This document shows, in pieces, positions 37,479-50,000 of a stretch of 64,000 bases of DNA. The translations under genes and the position numbers were made by a program. Every line of letters begins with the position of its first letter. The stretch's first letter is position 1. The notes under the pieces are model-generated. The model saw only the letters and a program-made list of their open reading frames with translations, searched no databases and was not told the DNA's origin. The stretch covers positions 183,096 to 247,095 of the forward strand of contig BDIU01000204.1 of the NCBI GenBank assembly GCA_002118135.1, written 5' to 3'. The DNA is from Trebouxia sp. TZW2008. Its lineage: Eukaryota; Chlorophyta; Trebouxiophyceae; Trebouxiales; Trebouxiaceae.

Positions 37479-38291
37479 TTACTTCAATTTCTTTGCTTTG
37501 TGGGCAAGTGCCATCTCATACTCCAAAAGCAGAACATCATTGATAGCCCAAGTGTCCTTGATCCTGAACAATTGTCCTAGAAGTGATCGCTGCAAAGCGT
37601 CAAAATGTGTTGCTGCCAAGCATGTTGCAGCAACGCATGTTGCAGCTACCAGCAAACCAGCAGCAGCACCAGCTAGCACTTGCGGCAGGTCATGATAGCC
37701 CAGATACACCCTAGAGTATGCAACCAGAAGGCTTGCAGATATGTACAACAGCGTCATCATAAGTTGACATAGGCGCTGCCAGCTGCTCTGCGGAAAGCAA
37801 CGGGCTTTTCTGCATGTCTGAAGAAGCTCAAGACCTAGCAGGAAGAAGATGACCTGGCAATGAGATGATGGCATGCCAGGCTTGTTGCAAATGCCCAGGG
37901 CCTCACAAGTGCTCAGCGGACGTGTTTGGCGGATAGCTTGCTTCAAGAGGCGTCCTATTGCTGCAGCAACAGGACCATCACCTTTGTCTGGACAGTTTAG
38001 ATCATGTGACCTGTCCAGCTGCAGCATTTACCTATGTTTATAGTGGCACCAAGCAAGAATAGTCCTCTGTGAACGTCTCTGCACACGGGGACAGTCACTC
38101 TCCTTGCACTGAGTACAGAGTTTGTACCTTGAGGCTACTGACCTGTGGCTGTACAGCAAGGTTGCCTGGTAGAACAGTGCCAAGTATGGCAGCAAGCTGA
38201 CATGAGCCAACACCTTTCCTAGGTTGTCTGCTTGCCGATACATCGCTCCATCGATGCAGGCAGGCTGCAGGAAATCATCAGAAGCTTCCAT
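37479..38291 (-). CDS. DOLPP1: Dolichyldiphosphatase (DOLPP1), PAP2 superfamily
   Basis: Dephosphorylates dolichyl diphosphate in the ER, recycling the lipid carrier of N-glycosylation. Two exons in phase, 38143-38291 and 37479-38010, give 226 residues, near the family's usual length of about 230. The three PAP2 phosphatase motifs are present: KQAIRQTRP, GMPSSHCQ and SRVYLGYHDLPQVLAG, with the catalytic His in the last two. Four or so hydrophobic membrane spans surround them. The C-terminal KDTWAINDVLLLEYEMA matches the conserved tail of DOLPP1 (RDTS-IPNVLWFEY type) and separates it from other PAP2 enzymes. The 5' end faces the EXOG-like gene. Confidence 0.9.
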
Positions 38292-38581
38292 GCCTGACTT
38301 TGAACAAAGCCGAGCGTCGACAAACTGCTGTCGGCAAAGCTTGCAAAGTTGGAAGAGACTTTGACTGGACTCTGAAAGTTGAGTACAATGGCATTAGCAG
38401 CGTCCAAGGTGAAGGTCATCGATCGCGCATCATGGCAACACTGGAGATCATATGTGTGGCGGAAGGCATTCACGCTGATGCCGCAACGCTGATACGAGCA
38501 TGAGGCGGGACTGGCTGAGGTAGATCATTCTCGTTTAAGCCTCACGTCGCCACGCTGATCACGCCGTAATAGTGCTGATAT

Positions 38582-41374
38582 GTGAGTCGTGCTGGCAGGC
38601 TGCTCAGCAGTGGCTTTGTAGGCGTGGGCCTGGGTGGCGCAGCTAGCTACTGGCTGCTCAGACGCAGCAGATCAACAGGTAGGTCGGCAACAGGAGCGGA
38701 TCTTGCTGCACACTTTGCTTCATATGAAACCTTATCAACTTGTGTCATTTTTGTAGGAAATGCCACTGAGACGGGGCCTGCAGTTGTTCAACATCATTGC
38801 TTGAAATATGGTAAGATCGCCATCAATAGGCCTGGTCTGCTTGAGCTGCTGGCACGTTTTCAGCTGAAGCTCCTGGTGCAGGTTTGCCCAGCACAGATAA
38901 CCTACGCTTTCATCAGAATTTTGTTTTGTCCTTTGACAGCGCCAAGCGCAATGCAAAATGGGTCCTGGAACATATCACCAAAAACTCGTCCTCAGGGCAG
39001 GGCAGCAGGTATGGTGGAAAGCTTTGCCAGCAAGCACTTCATAAAGAAGCACACAAATCAGTTGTTGAGGCTCACATGCAGAGCTGATGTGCGCTTCTTT
39101 GAGGATGTTGGTCTGGAGCCACGTTTCCGCAGCAGACTGGAGGATTACAGAAACTCTGGCTATGACAGAGGCCATCTGGTAGGCTTTCTGATGCCGCCAG
39201 AGCCAAGCAACATATTTGCAGATGCTGCACATGCCTTTTGAGCTCTCAAGACCTTTTTGCCATTGAAGCAGCTTGAGCTGCTGCAGTCATCAGGTATCTC
39301 AAATGTGCGCAGCCTGCACATGCATGCCGTCCATGTCCTGCTCCAATGCCTGTGCATGTGGTGCGTGCCTTGACGAGAATGATTGGTACACAATTCACAC
39401 AGCTCACATGCTGAGTGCAGGCACCTGCTGCTAATCACAAGGGAGACCAGGCGGGCCTGACAGAGACATTCTCCATGAGCAACATCAGTCCTCAAGTTGG
39501 CAAGGGCTTCAACAGGTCTGCCATCACTTTGTGCTTTTCCAGACAGAAGTCAGCAGTGTCAAGGCAGACACAATCATGATAGGAAGCTTGGAAATTGCCA
39601 GTAACTGCCTCTTTGCAAGGGAGACACATTCCTTGCAGAAGCAGTGTGGCCTGTCAATGGCACACCTAGTTGCAGCTACGCACTCACAAGCTCTCAACAC
39701 TGCATGTTGCACTCTGTGTAAGTACATGTTGCAGAAGTGGATCATGCGGCAACAGGCTGCCTTGTTGGAGCTACATATGTTCAAGACTCCAGCAAGTCTG
39801 TGCATGAGCATAGATGAAGGACATGTTGTCAAGCTGACTCATCTGTGTTGGAAAGGCAGGGACTATTGGGCACGCTTTGAGCGCTTTGTCAAGACCCTGG
39901 CGTGGAACAGTGACGATGTGTACGTCATCACCGGACCTTTGTATGTGGCCCAGAAAACGCCACAGGGCTATGTCATGCATCACCCAATGATAGGTATGCC
40001 TCAGCGTTCTGCCGAGCATGACATGCAACAGTAATGCTGCTGGTTTGTTCAGCCCAAGTCTGAGTATGCAGTCATTTTGTGATGTTGCCTAGATGGTTCT
40101 AGGGTCTTAGTACGCAGCCCTTTTGTGATGTTGCCTAGCATAGTTCCAGGGTCTAAGTATGTAGCCATTGTGTGATGTTGCCCAGAATGCTCCCAGCTTA
40201 AGACATACCTGCAAGCTGCACACACACTGCTTACTTATGTAACGCACCACTGCAGGCAAGCCTCCTTGCTTGGTGGCTGTCCCAACCCACTTTTACAAAG
40301 TTGTGCTGGCAGAAAGCAAGTCCAACTTGCCATTTGATGCTCCCAAGATCTCAGTTGGCGCTTTTGTGATGCCCAATGATCAGATCCAGCCTGATCATCC
40401 CCTCACAGCCTTCTCTGTGCCTCTAGAGATGCTTGAGAACGTAGCAGGTGCTGTACTGCCAATTGCCTGCAATTCTCTGAAGTTGTGCACTGCGTACTGC
40501 ATACTGCTGCTGTGTCTTGTGGGTAGTATTGCATTAGATGCTTGGGTCAGCTTGCTCCTGCTTTGAAGCGAGTCACAGCGTACTGATCCAGGATTCAGAT
40601 GTGCAGAAATGCTGCCGTCACGCACGCTGGCTGTGAATTGCAAGGACATTTGCTTGCTAAAGCACCTGGCATACAGCTGGCAGGCTCAAGCAGAATTGTC
40701 ATCATGATCAGTCATGGTGTGAGCTTGCTCTGTGCAGGCATGAGGTTCTTCCCTGCATACATCAATGATGCCAGGCGCCAGGCATTGGACAATGCAGCAT
40801 TCAGATGGAATCAGACAGGGCAGCAACAGAAGAAGCTCATGAAGTGGGGAGACAGGAGTCAGCTGCAGGGCGGTATGCTGATGCTTGAAGGCCCCGTTAG
40901 CCAACAGACTGCCCAGAAAGGCAGACAGGCTCAACCACAGCCTTTGCCTGCTGGCTCTCTTGGAACATTCACTATCACTAGTGGCATTCAAACTCCAGGA
41001 GCAGCAGCTTTGATATCAGGTAACATACAAGAACCTTGTGCATCCTTCTGAAGACCTATCAATCTGCAACTAGATCATCGGCATGTTCTTAGTTCTCTGC
41101 CAGAATGTCAAGGGTTATCAGCTCGGAGTAGGCTGTGATGACACTTGCCTGCAGCACTAGCCTGTGCTCTTGCTGAAAGGGCTTTGCTGCTTGTGCTTAG
41201 TGCTGACAGCAAGACGTATCAAATGGCTAGGCAACTGATGGAGCTGCCTGTGGCTATGCAGGCGTAGGAAGCGATACACTGCACATCTGTGATGCGGTGG
41301 AGTGCAAGCTGCCAGCTGAGGACTGGTTTGAAAGTAGTGGTGCCGCAAACAGAAGGAAACAGATCAAGTCATGA
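38582..41374 (+). CDS. EXOG/EndoG-like DNA/RNA non-specific endonuclease
   Basis: Mitochondrial-type beta-beta-alpha-Me nuclease. An N-terminal signal-anchor-like stretch (SSGFVGVGLGGAASYWLLRR) is followed by GLPSTDNLRF and LSFDSAKRNAKWVLEHIT (38880-38990). The catalytic DRGH motif ends one exon (YDRGHL, 39165-39180) and APAANHKGDQAGL opens the next (39420). The metal-binding Asn region SMSNISPQVGKGFNR is at 39475-39515. Then come DYWARFERFV and YVITGPLYVA (39865-39950), KVVLAESKSN (40300) and MRFFPAYINDA (40740). The last exon, about 41262-41374, reads HICDAVECKLPAEDWFE. The C-terminal part after 40800 contains a Gln-rich linker. The start is uncertain: the first in-frame codon near 38582 is GTG, so the true ATG probably lies in a short upstream exon. 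Confidence 0.85.
40063..40201 (+). repeat. Three tandem ~47-bp units in EXOG-like gene intron
   Basis: Three direct units sharing agta[t/c]gcagtc-like starts and a ttttgtgatgttgccta core, diverged at several positions. They lie wholly inside an intron, before the exon at about 40259. Confidence 0.85.
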
Positions 41375-42284
41375 CGCCTGCCCCAGCTGTGTTATCTCAA
41401 GGCTAACAGGGCCACGGTCCATGCCAGCATTCCATGGGGTCAGCAACACACAGCCTCAACTGCAGAAAGGCTACCAGATTTACAGCAATGCAAGATTGCC
41501 ATCCGTTGTGCAAATGCTTGAGGGCGTGTGCATCTGGAGGTGTCATGTCTTGTACAACACAAGTGCTTGTCTGTTCTACTTGTGCAAGAGCTTCTCCTTT
41601 CTCATGTAATGGCGTCATGCTGACAGTGTTGCTTGCATAGCCTTGCAACAACAAACGTAGACCTGATGCATTTCAAAATATGTCATGTGTAGGATCAACT
41701 TAGTGGCGAGCAGCATCATTCCGATGATATGTAGTGTTATGTGCTGTACAGTTCTGTATATACATATATAACTATATTGTAAGCTGGAACAATACCCGTT
41801 GCAACACTCACAGCAGCTGGACACCATGAAATTTTGCTGTGAAGCAGGAACAACGCAACAGAATATATCTTATGTACATGGATCATGCGCAAGTAAGACA
41901 ATGCCACCAATGACCATCACCAACCACGGCAGTATGTTGTCTGCAGAGCAAAGGGCGGCAGGCCGTTTGAGGAGTTCCGTACACCACCATAGCATTCGTT
42001 GCCACGAGTCCTGCAGGGTAGTGACATGAATTCAAAGACCTAGATTGCTGCCAGCATGTGCTGCAGGGCAAACTTGCTTGTGTACACTGTTTGCCCTCAC
42101 CCTAGACAAGCTTTTGCCTGTGCCTTGCTACTTTGCCAGCAAGTGGGGAGATGCATTGGTGTACAAAATTGTGCTTTGCAACATTAGCACTTGTTCATTC
42201 ACGCTGCAAGCTGCCTACAACTAGACAGGCAGATACGGCTGATGACAACTGCAAGCTGAAAAAGGCCCAGAAAAGGCATGCTTA
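41375..42284. other. Intergenic region, convergent 3' ends
   Basis: About 0.9 kb between the nuclease stop and the stop of the minus-strand unknown gene. Includes an AT-rich patch around 41740-41785 with TGTAA (the usual green-algal polyadenylation signal) near 41779. No gene seen. Confidence 0.45.
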
Positions 42285-44440
42285 TCAGGCTACCGGTAAT
42301 GCTGCCACACTTGCAACACAACATGGACAAGTCATACATACACATGCCCACCTGCTGCTGCCAATCACAAGAGGGTGGTAATACGTCCCCCGGCATGTCA
42401 GAGCTCCAGAAGCATGGTAGTGCCCAGTATTGCCAGGGCTGACAACTGCACGTGCTGACAAAGGCCGGTAGCCTGACTGCGTAGGGCCATAGTATTCTCT
42501 AGACTGTGCTCCACCCACACCTGCCCTTGCTGTGTATGCGTGCTGAGCCGCTGCCTCATTGCTTGACCTCAGCTGAGCAGGGCTTGAAACGTCCATAGGG
42601 TGGGCCTGGGGACTCCCCTGGCTGGCTGGCCGACCTTCCAGAGCTGCAGACGAACCATTCTTTGACACAATGTACACATGTGCAAACCTACAGAATCTAC
42701 ATTCACACACGACGCAAAACCTTTGCACAAACTTGTGCAGCATTTGCATCAGCTTAGGTTTGAGACATGTCACAGATATCCCCATGCCCAAAAGACCACC
42801 GGACCACAAGAGTTTGCAGATTTACATTGAGTTTCAGCGTGCGCTGAAGTCTCACAACCTCAGTGCATCTGGTCATCTGAAAGGTCACGTTCAAGTGTAG
42901 GGCACACTTTGCTACAGATGCTGACATGTCTTGAAAATGAGCATATGCTGGGGTCGCACATCAATGCATCTGTTTGATCAGCATGGTGAGTTGAGTTCAT
43001 GCATCCATAAGACTCAGGTGACTCACCCCCAATAGGTCCAGACTGTGCCCTTCCATAGTCTGCACGGCTGCTGGTCTGGGCAGCAAGCAAACAGGGCTCC
43101 CTGCCTGCATGGCCCCTGTGGGTGGTGACAGTGGACAGGTCAAGGGCGGGCACGCCTGTTCTTGGTGACTGCTGCATGTTGGAGTTGGTTGCAGCAGACA
43201 ACCCTGCGTATGCTGGGATGAGACGGCAGTATGTCTTCTCTCCATCTGGGTCGCATGCCCTTATTGGACGCTGCGTGTGGTCTGGTGTGCCCTTCAACTG
43301 CTCCATCCTTGGCTGCACTCCAGTATAGCCTGTGCACAGCATACAGAAACTGCACTTCATGCTAGTGCACGGGGACTGTCGTGGTCTGAGATGTCGTTCC
43401 TGTTGTGCTTGACTGTGAGCTTGACTGCCTTGCTGCAGGTGGCAAGCGCAGGCTATGTGCTGACTAAGCTTGAGGGGGCTTGAGGGGTCAATTTGGTGCT
43501 GATGGGCGACGCAAGAAAGCATGAGTCTCCAGAAATGCTGCATCAGACCTGAGCGTGACTCTGAGAGTAGGGTGCAGCTAAAATGGCAGCAGTGCTCCAG
43601 CTTGTAGGCAGGCAAAGGGCCACTGTAAGATTTGAACAGAAAGTAGGCCTGCATAAGCTTGTCAGCAAGCAGCACCGCAAGCGTCACGAACGAGCAAGAC
43701 CGCGATATGCCATCTGACATAAATAATTTGACATGACAGGTTGATGCTGCACTCTGTGAATCTCTTGTGAGCTACACCCTGGATGACAGGCACAGCAGGG
43801 TACATGCAGTGAAGCCTCAGCTTACCTGGTACTCCACGTGTTCTGGGCGGCCGCTCACCAATGTACTGGTCCCACTTAGTCCGCGAGTTTGTGAAGAAAT
43901 TGTCAGTCCCCAGCACAATATGGTCTTTCTGAGCTGCAGCATACAAAAGGAGTGTTGGTGAGAGCAGTGGAGCAGCAACAGCAGCAGCAGAGCAGCAGCC
44001 GCAGGAGTAGCATTACAGGGGATTAGACTGTCACACTGCAGTGCTTCAAACATCCCTGGAACAAGTGCAACATTCTGACCTTCCTGAGTGACCTTGCGGG
44101 GTGTTGCTGTAAACTGCGCTCCCTCAACATGAAGGCTGTTGGCTTTTGCTGTCTGCCAGTAGTTGTGCACCGCTGAGGTGGACCTTTGGTACGTTGTCAA
44201 AGCCTGTCGAGAAATATCATCCCCTCTGAGCGTTAGATGCTGTAGTCTAACTCAGAGCTTGCAAGCATAGTGCTGCAACTGCCATCAGATAAAGGGTAAA
44301 CGAGAGCACAGGCTCACCGGGCCACCGTATGCTTTGCCAGCCGACCTACCAGCCTCGTGGTCAGAGCGGCCAGGTGGAATGACGAACGTCGCTCTCGCTG
44401 GCTTCCAGCATAGACCTGAGCTTTCTCCGTATTCCGACAT
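42285..44440 (-). CDS. Uncharacterised protein, 338 residues, low-complexity C-terminus
   Basis: Not recognised. Five exons agree in phase: 44318-44440, 44080-44203, 43826-43933, 43027-43329 and 42285-42643. The ATG at 44440 begins MSEYGESSGLCWKPARATF. The N-terminal 125 residues look structured and contain TTYQRSTSAVHNYWQTAKAN and IVLGTDNFFTNSRTKWDQYI followed by GERPPRTRGVPG. The rest is Ser/Gly/Pro/Gln-rich and probably disordered. It has two related short elements, SRADYGRAQSGP and SREYYGPTQSGY. No signal peptide or membrane span. The final exon may be spliced further, because a GT lies at ...SS(AG|GT) near 42360; the last 25 residues are therefore doubtful. It is divergent from the PsbP-domain gene. 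Confidence 0.6.
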
Positions 44441-44746
44441 CTTCCAAGCGCAACGCCCAAGTGACAGAACAATTTAGCTTCAAAATGTACGCCCGACCTC
44501 ACAGCAGCCTCACAGAGGCCTTCAGCAAGGCCTGTCAGGCTGGTCGAACGTTGTGGTGACGGTAACAAGCCCCTAGGTCGTCTCAGCACTCTTAAGGTCA
44601 CTCCGCATACATGCCCGCCTCTCCCGCCGCTGTACGAGCACCGAATTTGCGAGATTCCCTCTATCCAGCAATGGAACGAAGGAAACAGGAAAACTTGTCG
44701 ACATCACAGCATTTGCATCTACGGTGCAAGCGGCACTAACGGCAAC
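44441..44746. promoter_or_regulatory. Shared upstream region of unknown gene (-) and PsbP-domain gene (+)
   Basis: 306 bases between divergent start codons. Inferred bidirectional promoter; no specific element recognised. Confidence 0.4.
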
Positions 44747-46463
44747 ATGGTCTGCGCGATAGGCATGGGGACTCTAACAGCGCCCAACGCCACGCGCTTG
44801 AAGCGATTCACTCCGTTCCGTTCCGGCAGTGCAAGGTCTTCCCCAACTAGGGCAAGTCAAGGTCAGCACGTTGACGAGTCCGTGAGCAGGCGCCAAGCTT
44901 TGCAAGGCCTTGCGCTGCTGGCTGCAAGCAGCTTCGTGCCTCAGCAAGCGTTAGCCGCAGGAAAAGCTGCTGAAGTTGGCAGGTGGGTGGCACTGGTTTG
45001 ACGGACTGATCAGTCAGCATCAGCTCTCGGAATCATCATCTCGCATCACCGATCCTGTCGATCAAAGCTTTGTGCTGCAGCTACCTCCCTTCTGCAAGTA
45101 CTGCCGGCTTTTCTGATTTCAAGCCTGACAAAAATAAGACTCCAGTGAGCTTGCTGTTATTGTTCTTGCACAAAGTCTTTATCAATCGCTGCTGCATTTA
45201 TGCTCATGCTGCAAAACATAACTCAGGCCCTGCGATCTGGAGTGATCAATGGCGATGACTCCTATCATTTTCAAGTCCCTTCCAGCTATCGGGAGGTTGG
45301 TGTAGCAAACATTCAGAGTGGCAATTTCTGCATGGTAACTATGTATGACAATGCAAGTAGCAATGGCGCCTCCACGCTTTTGCTAGCATGTCAATGTTTG
45401 TCAGTCTAACCATCTTGGTCATATGCAGCCCAACTGTGCAGAGCCATGGACAGAAGTTGTCTTTGCTGATGATAAAGAGGGCAAAGTTCAGGTGAAGCTT
45501 TATTTATCTCAGCTGTGGCTGCCTGCAGCATAAGCTGCAAAACAAGATATGTCATGCTATGCTTGTTGCAGTCAAAGATTGTGGGTCACCACTGTGCAGA
45601 TGCCCTGCTGCTTCAATGCCTTTCATGTGTGCTGCAGCTGTTGGTGGCGCCTCTGCAAAAGCTGACACCCAAAGCAAATGCCACAATCAAGGACGTCGGC
45701 AGCATTGACAGCCTTGTGCAGTCTTTTGGTCCATACATCACAGGTCCTTTCTTGCCTGACAATGCATTGCATGTGTGCAACGCCGAACAGTGAAATGTAC
45801 TGCTGTTGGTCTTGCATAAAGTTCTGCCCTTGTCTGCCGCATGACGGCCTGAGTGCCAGCTTGCAAGATACGGTCTGCCTGCAGGTTGTACTCTTTGCAG
45901 TCATCAGCTGATCTTGTAATGCCGTCCACAGGCACAAATCTAGAAGATGAGGATGTGTTGTCAAAAAATGTGCTAGACATAGATGGGCGCACGGTAGGTC
46001 TTCTGTTCTTACTTTGCGGCAGGGCCAACCCCTGCCGCAACAGATTTTTTGTTATAGTGTTGCAAAGTATACAAACATTGCCACAAACTACTCTGTAGTG
46101 CTGACATCACACGATTCATGGCTTTCCAAATCTTGTTCTTCTCAGCTTTTGTGAATGACTGCAGTATTATGAGTACGAAAGCTATGCGCCGTATGGGACA
46201 AATGGCACACATCAAATCAGCAGAGCTACCACAAAGGTAAGATGTGCAGCTGCTCAGTGCTGTACAGTGCTTGTCAGCCTTTCATTTTGCAGCACAGTGC
46301 CACCAGATTTCATTGCTCCTGACTGTTGGTCATGGCTAATGACAGCTTTTTCACGCCTGTATAGGGCAAATGTGCTTTTTTGTTTGTATCAAGTGCGGGT
46401 GACAAACAGTGGTCAAAGGGCGAGAAACACTTGAGGCAAGCCTTGGAGAGCTTCCGAGTTTGA
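44747..46463 (+). CDS. PsbP-domain protein, thylakoid lumen
   Basis: Eight exons agree in phase (44747-44982, 45099-45144, 45227-45334, 45429-45491, 45638-45743, 45932-45993, 46165-46236, 46365-46463) and encode 263 residues. The first 65 residues form a chloroplast transit peptide followed by a twin-arginine lumen signal: SRRQALQGLALLAASSF ending in QQALA. The PsbP fold follows: DDSYHFQVPSSYREV, WTEVVFADDKEGKV, KDVGSIDSLVQSFGPYITG, YYEYESYAP and the typical C-terminus FVSSAGDKQWSKGEKHLRQAL. It is a PsbP-like or PPD protein of photosystem assembly or function rather than clearly the oxygen-evolving subunit itself. I cannot decide the subfamily. Confidence 0.88.
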
Positions 46464-47040
46464 AAGCTATACTCTTCAGAAGCTGTTTTGCGGACCTCAT
46501 AAGGGCACCTAATTAGCCAGTTCTTCAACGCGTCTGCTCAAGCTTGACCGAGCATGCTGCAGCCATTGTATTCCAGCACAGTCGACCGTGTACTGCCAGG
46601 CGCAGAAGCAAGGCATCATGTCCAAATTTGTTTCTGGCTGCTCTCCAGCATGCATGTTGACTGGGGCTGAGTTAGACCCGAGGCTTTTGAAAGCCTATTC
46701 ATGGATGTCACAATCTGTTCTAGATTGTCTTCATGAACTGATTGATGCTGCACAGGTGAGCCAGACGCTCTGCGATTTTGCTAGCCCCCATCTTTGCACC
46801 CCTTGTGTATATTCATTCAATTGAATGCTGGTTGCCTTGCTCGTGCTACAGCTACTCTTTGATTGCTTTAAATTACTCTTGGCACGCAATTGCTGCACTG
46901 GGTCTTCAAGCTCAGCAGCTCATGCCATGTGATGAACACACGGCACTGCACTGGATCACATGCTCAAGTATGGTACATGCTGTCAGTATCTTTGGCAACA
47001 ATAATTGCGATTGTCAGGCAAGCAGGAGCAACGCAGGGTG
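46464..47040. other. Convergent intergenic region PsbP-domain gene / RAD17
   Basis: 577 bases. An open segment at about 46588-46760 ends near a GT but has no partner exon that I can support. I treat the region as 3' untranslated sequence of both genes. Confidence 0.45.
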
Positions 47041-50000
47041 TCATTCACTCTCAATAGCGTCATCTGACAGTTCCTGATGTGTAATGCTCAATGTGCTAAA
47101 TGCCTGTGCCCCATCACCTGGTTGTGTCTTATGCCTGGGTAGTTGATGGGATGACTGGCCGACAATTTCATTGTTATGAACGTGATGCCATACTGTGGGC
47201 AGCTTTGCAAGCAGCTCTTGCTGTGCAGACATGCTGATCATACTCCTGACATATGGCAGGCTGTCTGTTGCGGTCACCCTGGCGCTGCCTGTCACACTGC
47301 AAATTTACACAACATCGCTGCACATGGCGTCTTGTGTGTAGTTGTTTCAGAAGCAAATCCTTGCTGTACATATAAAGGCTGTTGACAGCAACAATTTGGC
47401 AAGCAAACTAGCGCCATCACACACAAGCTACTCTGCGCAATCTTGACCAAGAGCATCACAGGCCGCCACTTAGCAACAGTGCCATCACGCGTCGAATAAG
47501 ATCCCTGAAAACAAAATCTCTCCCAACACCTGTGACAGGCTGTGCTCACACTACACGATAGCGGACCTCATGCTTGCATAGAATGCGCACCTTGTTGGAC
47601 ACCAGCACAGAGCCTGCAGCTGCTGCTTGTTCAAAGCTGCAGCTCGGGTGTTGGTGAAGAGGGCAGGAGACTTGAGCGATAGGAAGCGCCTGGCAGCAGG
47701 GTGCATCAAGGAGTATAGCAGCCCTCTTAGCACAGTGGAGCCAGCAGCTGCCTCTATCAGAGATTGACCGCTGAATGCATCATCTGAGCTCCAGTCAGAC
47801 AGGAGGCTTGGACCGTGCTCCATCATCCTAGCTGCAGGCACAGCATTAGTTACTTCCCAGACACTATTCAGCAGAACTATGAGGATGTCAAGTAGCTAGA
47901 CAACCAACAAATTATAAAGATGGGCCCAGAGTGTCCTAGTTGCAGGCACAGCATTAAATACTTCCGAGACACTATTCAGGTACTATCAGGATGTAAACTA
48001 GCTAGACAGCCAACAAAACACCAACATGGGCCTGGACTGTCCTAGCTGCGAAAGCAGGGACAATCAGGCCATGGTACCCTTTGGCGCAGCCCACATGAGT
48101 CAGCATGCAAGCACCCTGTGCACAGGTCATACATGCATCTCTTTCACCATCAATGTAGCATGGTAGAAGCATGGTATTCAAGATCACTCCCACCTGCATG
48201 GCTGAGATATAAACAGGCCTCTGCTGCATCCTCCACAGCATCTTGATGTACAAACTCCAGCATGTTCTCATGCAGGAATGCAGCTGCTGTGCTAGCTTCT
48301 AAGCCAGACTTGAGCGTGACTGCCTCAGGATCTACACCCAGCCTTGGCCGCTTGTGCCTGTGATTGACAGGAGTGATGAGAACAAGCAGTGAGCCAAACA
48401 AGCAAGTGCTGATATCAGGGTGTAAGCTTCTGCACTTGCAGGTCACGGTTGTCCTAAATCTGCCACATGCTGCATGTCAGAGTGGGAAACATCCTCTGCA
48501 GGCATGCGCCAGTTTTGAGCCACAACAGCATGCAACCTGAGATCATTAGTGCAAATTTAGCCGTTTAGCAGGCTGACCTGCAGGCCAAATGCAATTTTTG
48601 CAGCAAGCGCATGCCTCATGTTGGTGCACAATGGTTCAGAGCATCCTTGAACACCAGTCATGGGCATGCTGTCAGACTGAGACTCCTGTATCAACATGTG
48701 TGCATGTGTGCTTTGTTAGCATACATCCTTTTTGACAGCCATCAGCTGTTTATTGTGCTGTTACCTGTCTGAGACCCGAAGCTGTTTGCTGCTGCTGGGC
48801 ATCTGCATTGCATGGCTGGCGTTTGGCACAGCAGACTGTTCAGCTTCCGCACTTGGCAAGCAATCATCTGTCGAAGCCTCTGTATCATCAGGCCGCTTGT
48901 TGTACAAGATCTTTCCTAAGGCATGGAAAAGAGCAAACCCTGTGTCCTTCCCAAAGCTTGGCAAAGTGTTGCTGGCTGCTGCTGCTGCAGCGCTAGGTTG
49001 CGCCTTGGCTTTCTTCCCTCTTTTAGCCTGTAGGCAAGATGGCATTACCAGTCAGGTTTGGTTTCAGTGTCATGAGGCAGGGCTCTTGTTCTAAAGGGAT
49101 GTCAATCAACAGCAGGACGTAGCAGTAGCTGAGGGTGCTGACTGGCATACTGTGAGTGATGACAGTAAAAGGTTGGCAGACATCAGTGACTGACTCTCAA
49201 GCTGACTGTGCAGGCAGGATCGTGAGCTATTAGCAAGGTGATTGGCATGTGAAGATGAGCCACTTAATTAACTTGCATCATTGCACTTAGCAATGGCACG
49301 TGCTGCTGGCACATGTTAAGCAGTTCAAAGCGGGCTTGATAGGCAGTCAGGGCATAAGCACGCTGACCTTGCCCTTCTGCCCCTTGACTGCTTGCGTATC
49401 AATGGAGGCTCCTGCAGCTGCTAGCTGCAGAGTTTCAATGGCATTGCGCAAGTCCCCATTTGCGCTGTCTGCAATGCTTGTGAGGGTGTCAGCTGGCATA
49501 CTGAAGCCTGCCTGCAAGCTAACTTGCTGCAAGGCCTTCTGAATGTTGGGCTTTGTGACAGGGTTGAAGCTGATCTGGCCAGCGCCAGCAGCATTGATGG
49601 CTGCCAGCAAGTCCTGCATTGCATGCACAGCTTGAACCTCTTCTGTTTGAACAGTCCCATGAAAAGACAGGCAGTACAGCTTTCTATGCTCTAAGTTTGC
49701 AGTGTTTGCCAGCTTATGTCTGCTGCTTTGTGTTGCTGGGCTTTGGGACAGCATTCAAGCTGATCTGGCCAGCGCCAGCAGCATTGACGGCTTCTAGCAG
49801 ATCCTGCATTGCATGCACAGCTTGAGGCATCCTGTGTTCAGCAGTGCCATAGCAGTATCAAGCAGCTGACAGCCGTTTGTGCCCTTAAGTTGCAGCAATG
49901 TCTGTTGCTAGCTGTTGTCTGCTTCCAATTGATGCTGAGGCATGTTGCAGTCCATGCTCTGACAGGATACACAATGAAGGCAGCGCAGAGGCGTGAAGAA

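Noticed and set aside
44314..44601. 95-codon open frame on the minus strand before the unknown gene
   Set aside because: It overlaps exon 44318-44440 in a different frame; only that exon's frame splices in phase to the next.
46588..46824. Open segment with a possible donor downstream of the PsbP-domain gene
   Set aside because: No partner exon in phase, no family resemblance, and it lies where two 3' untranslated regions are expected.
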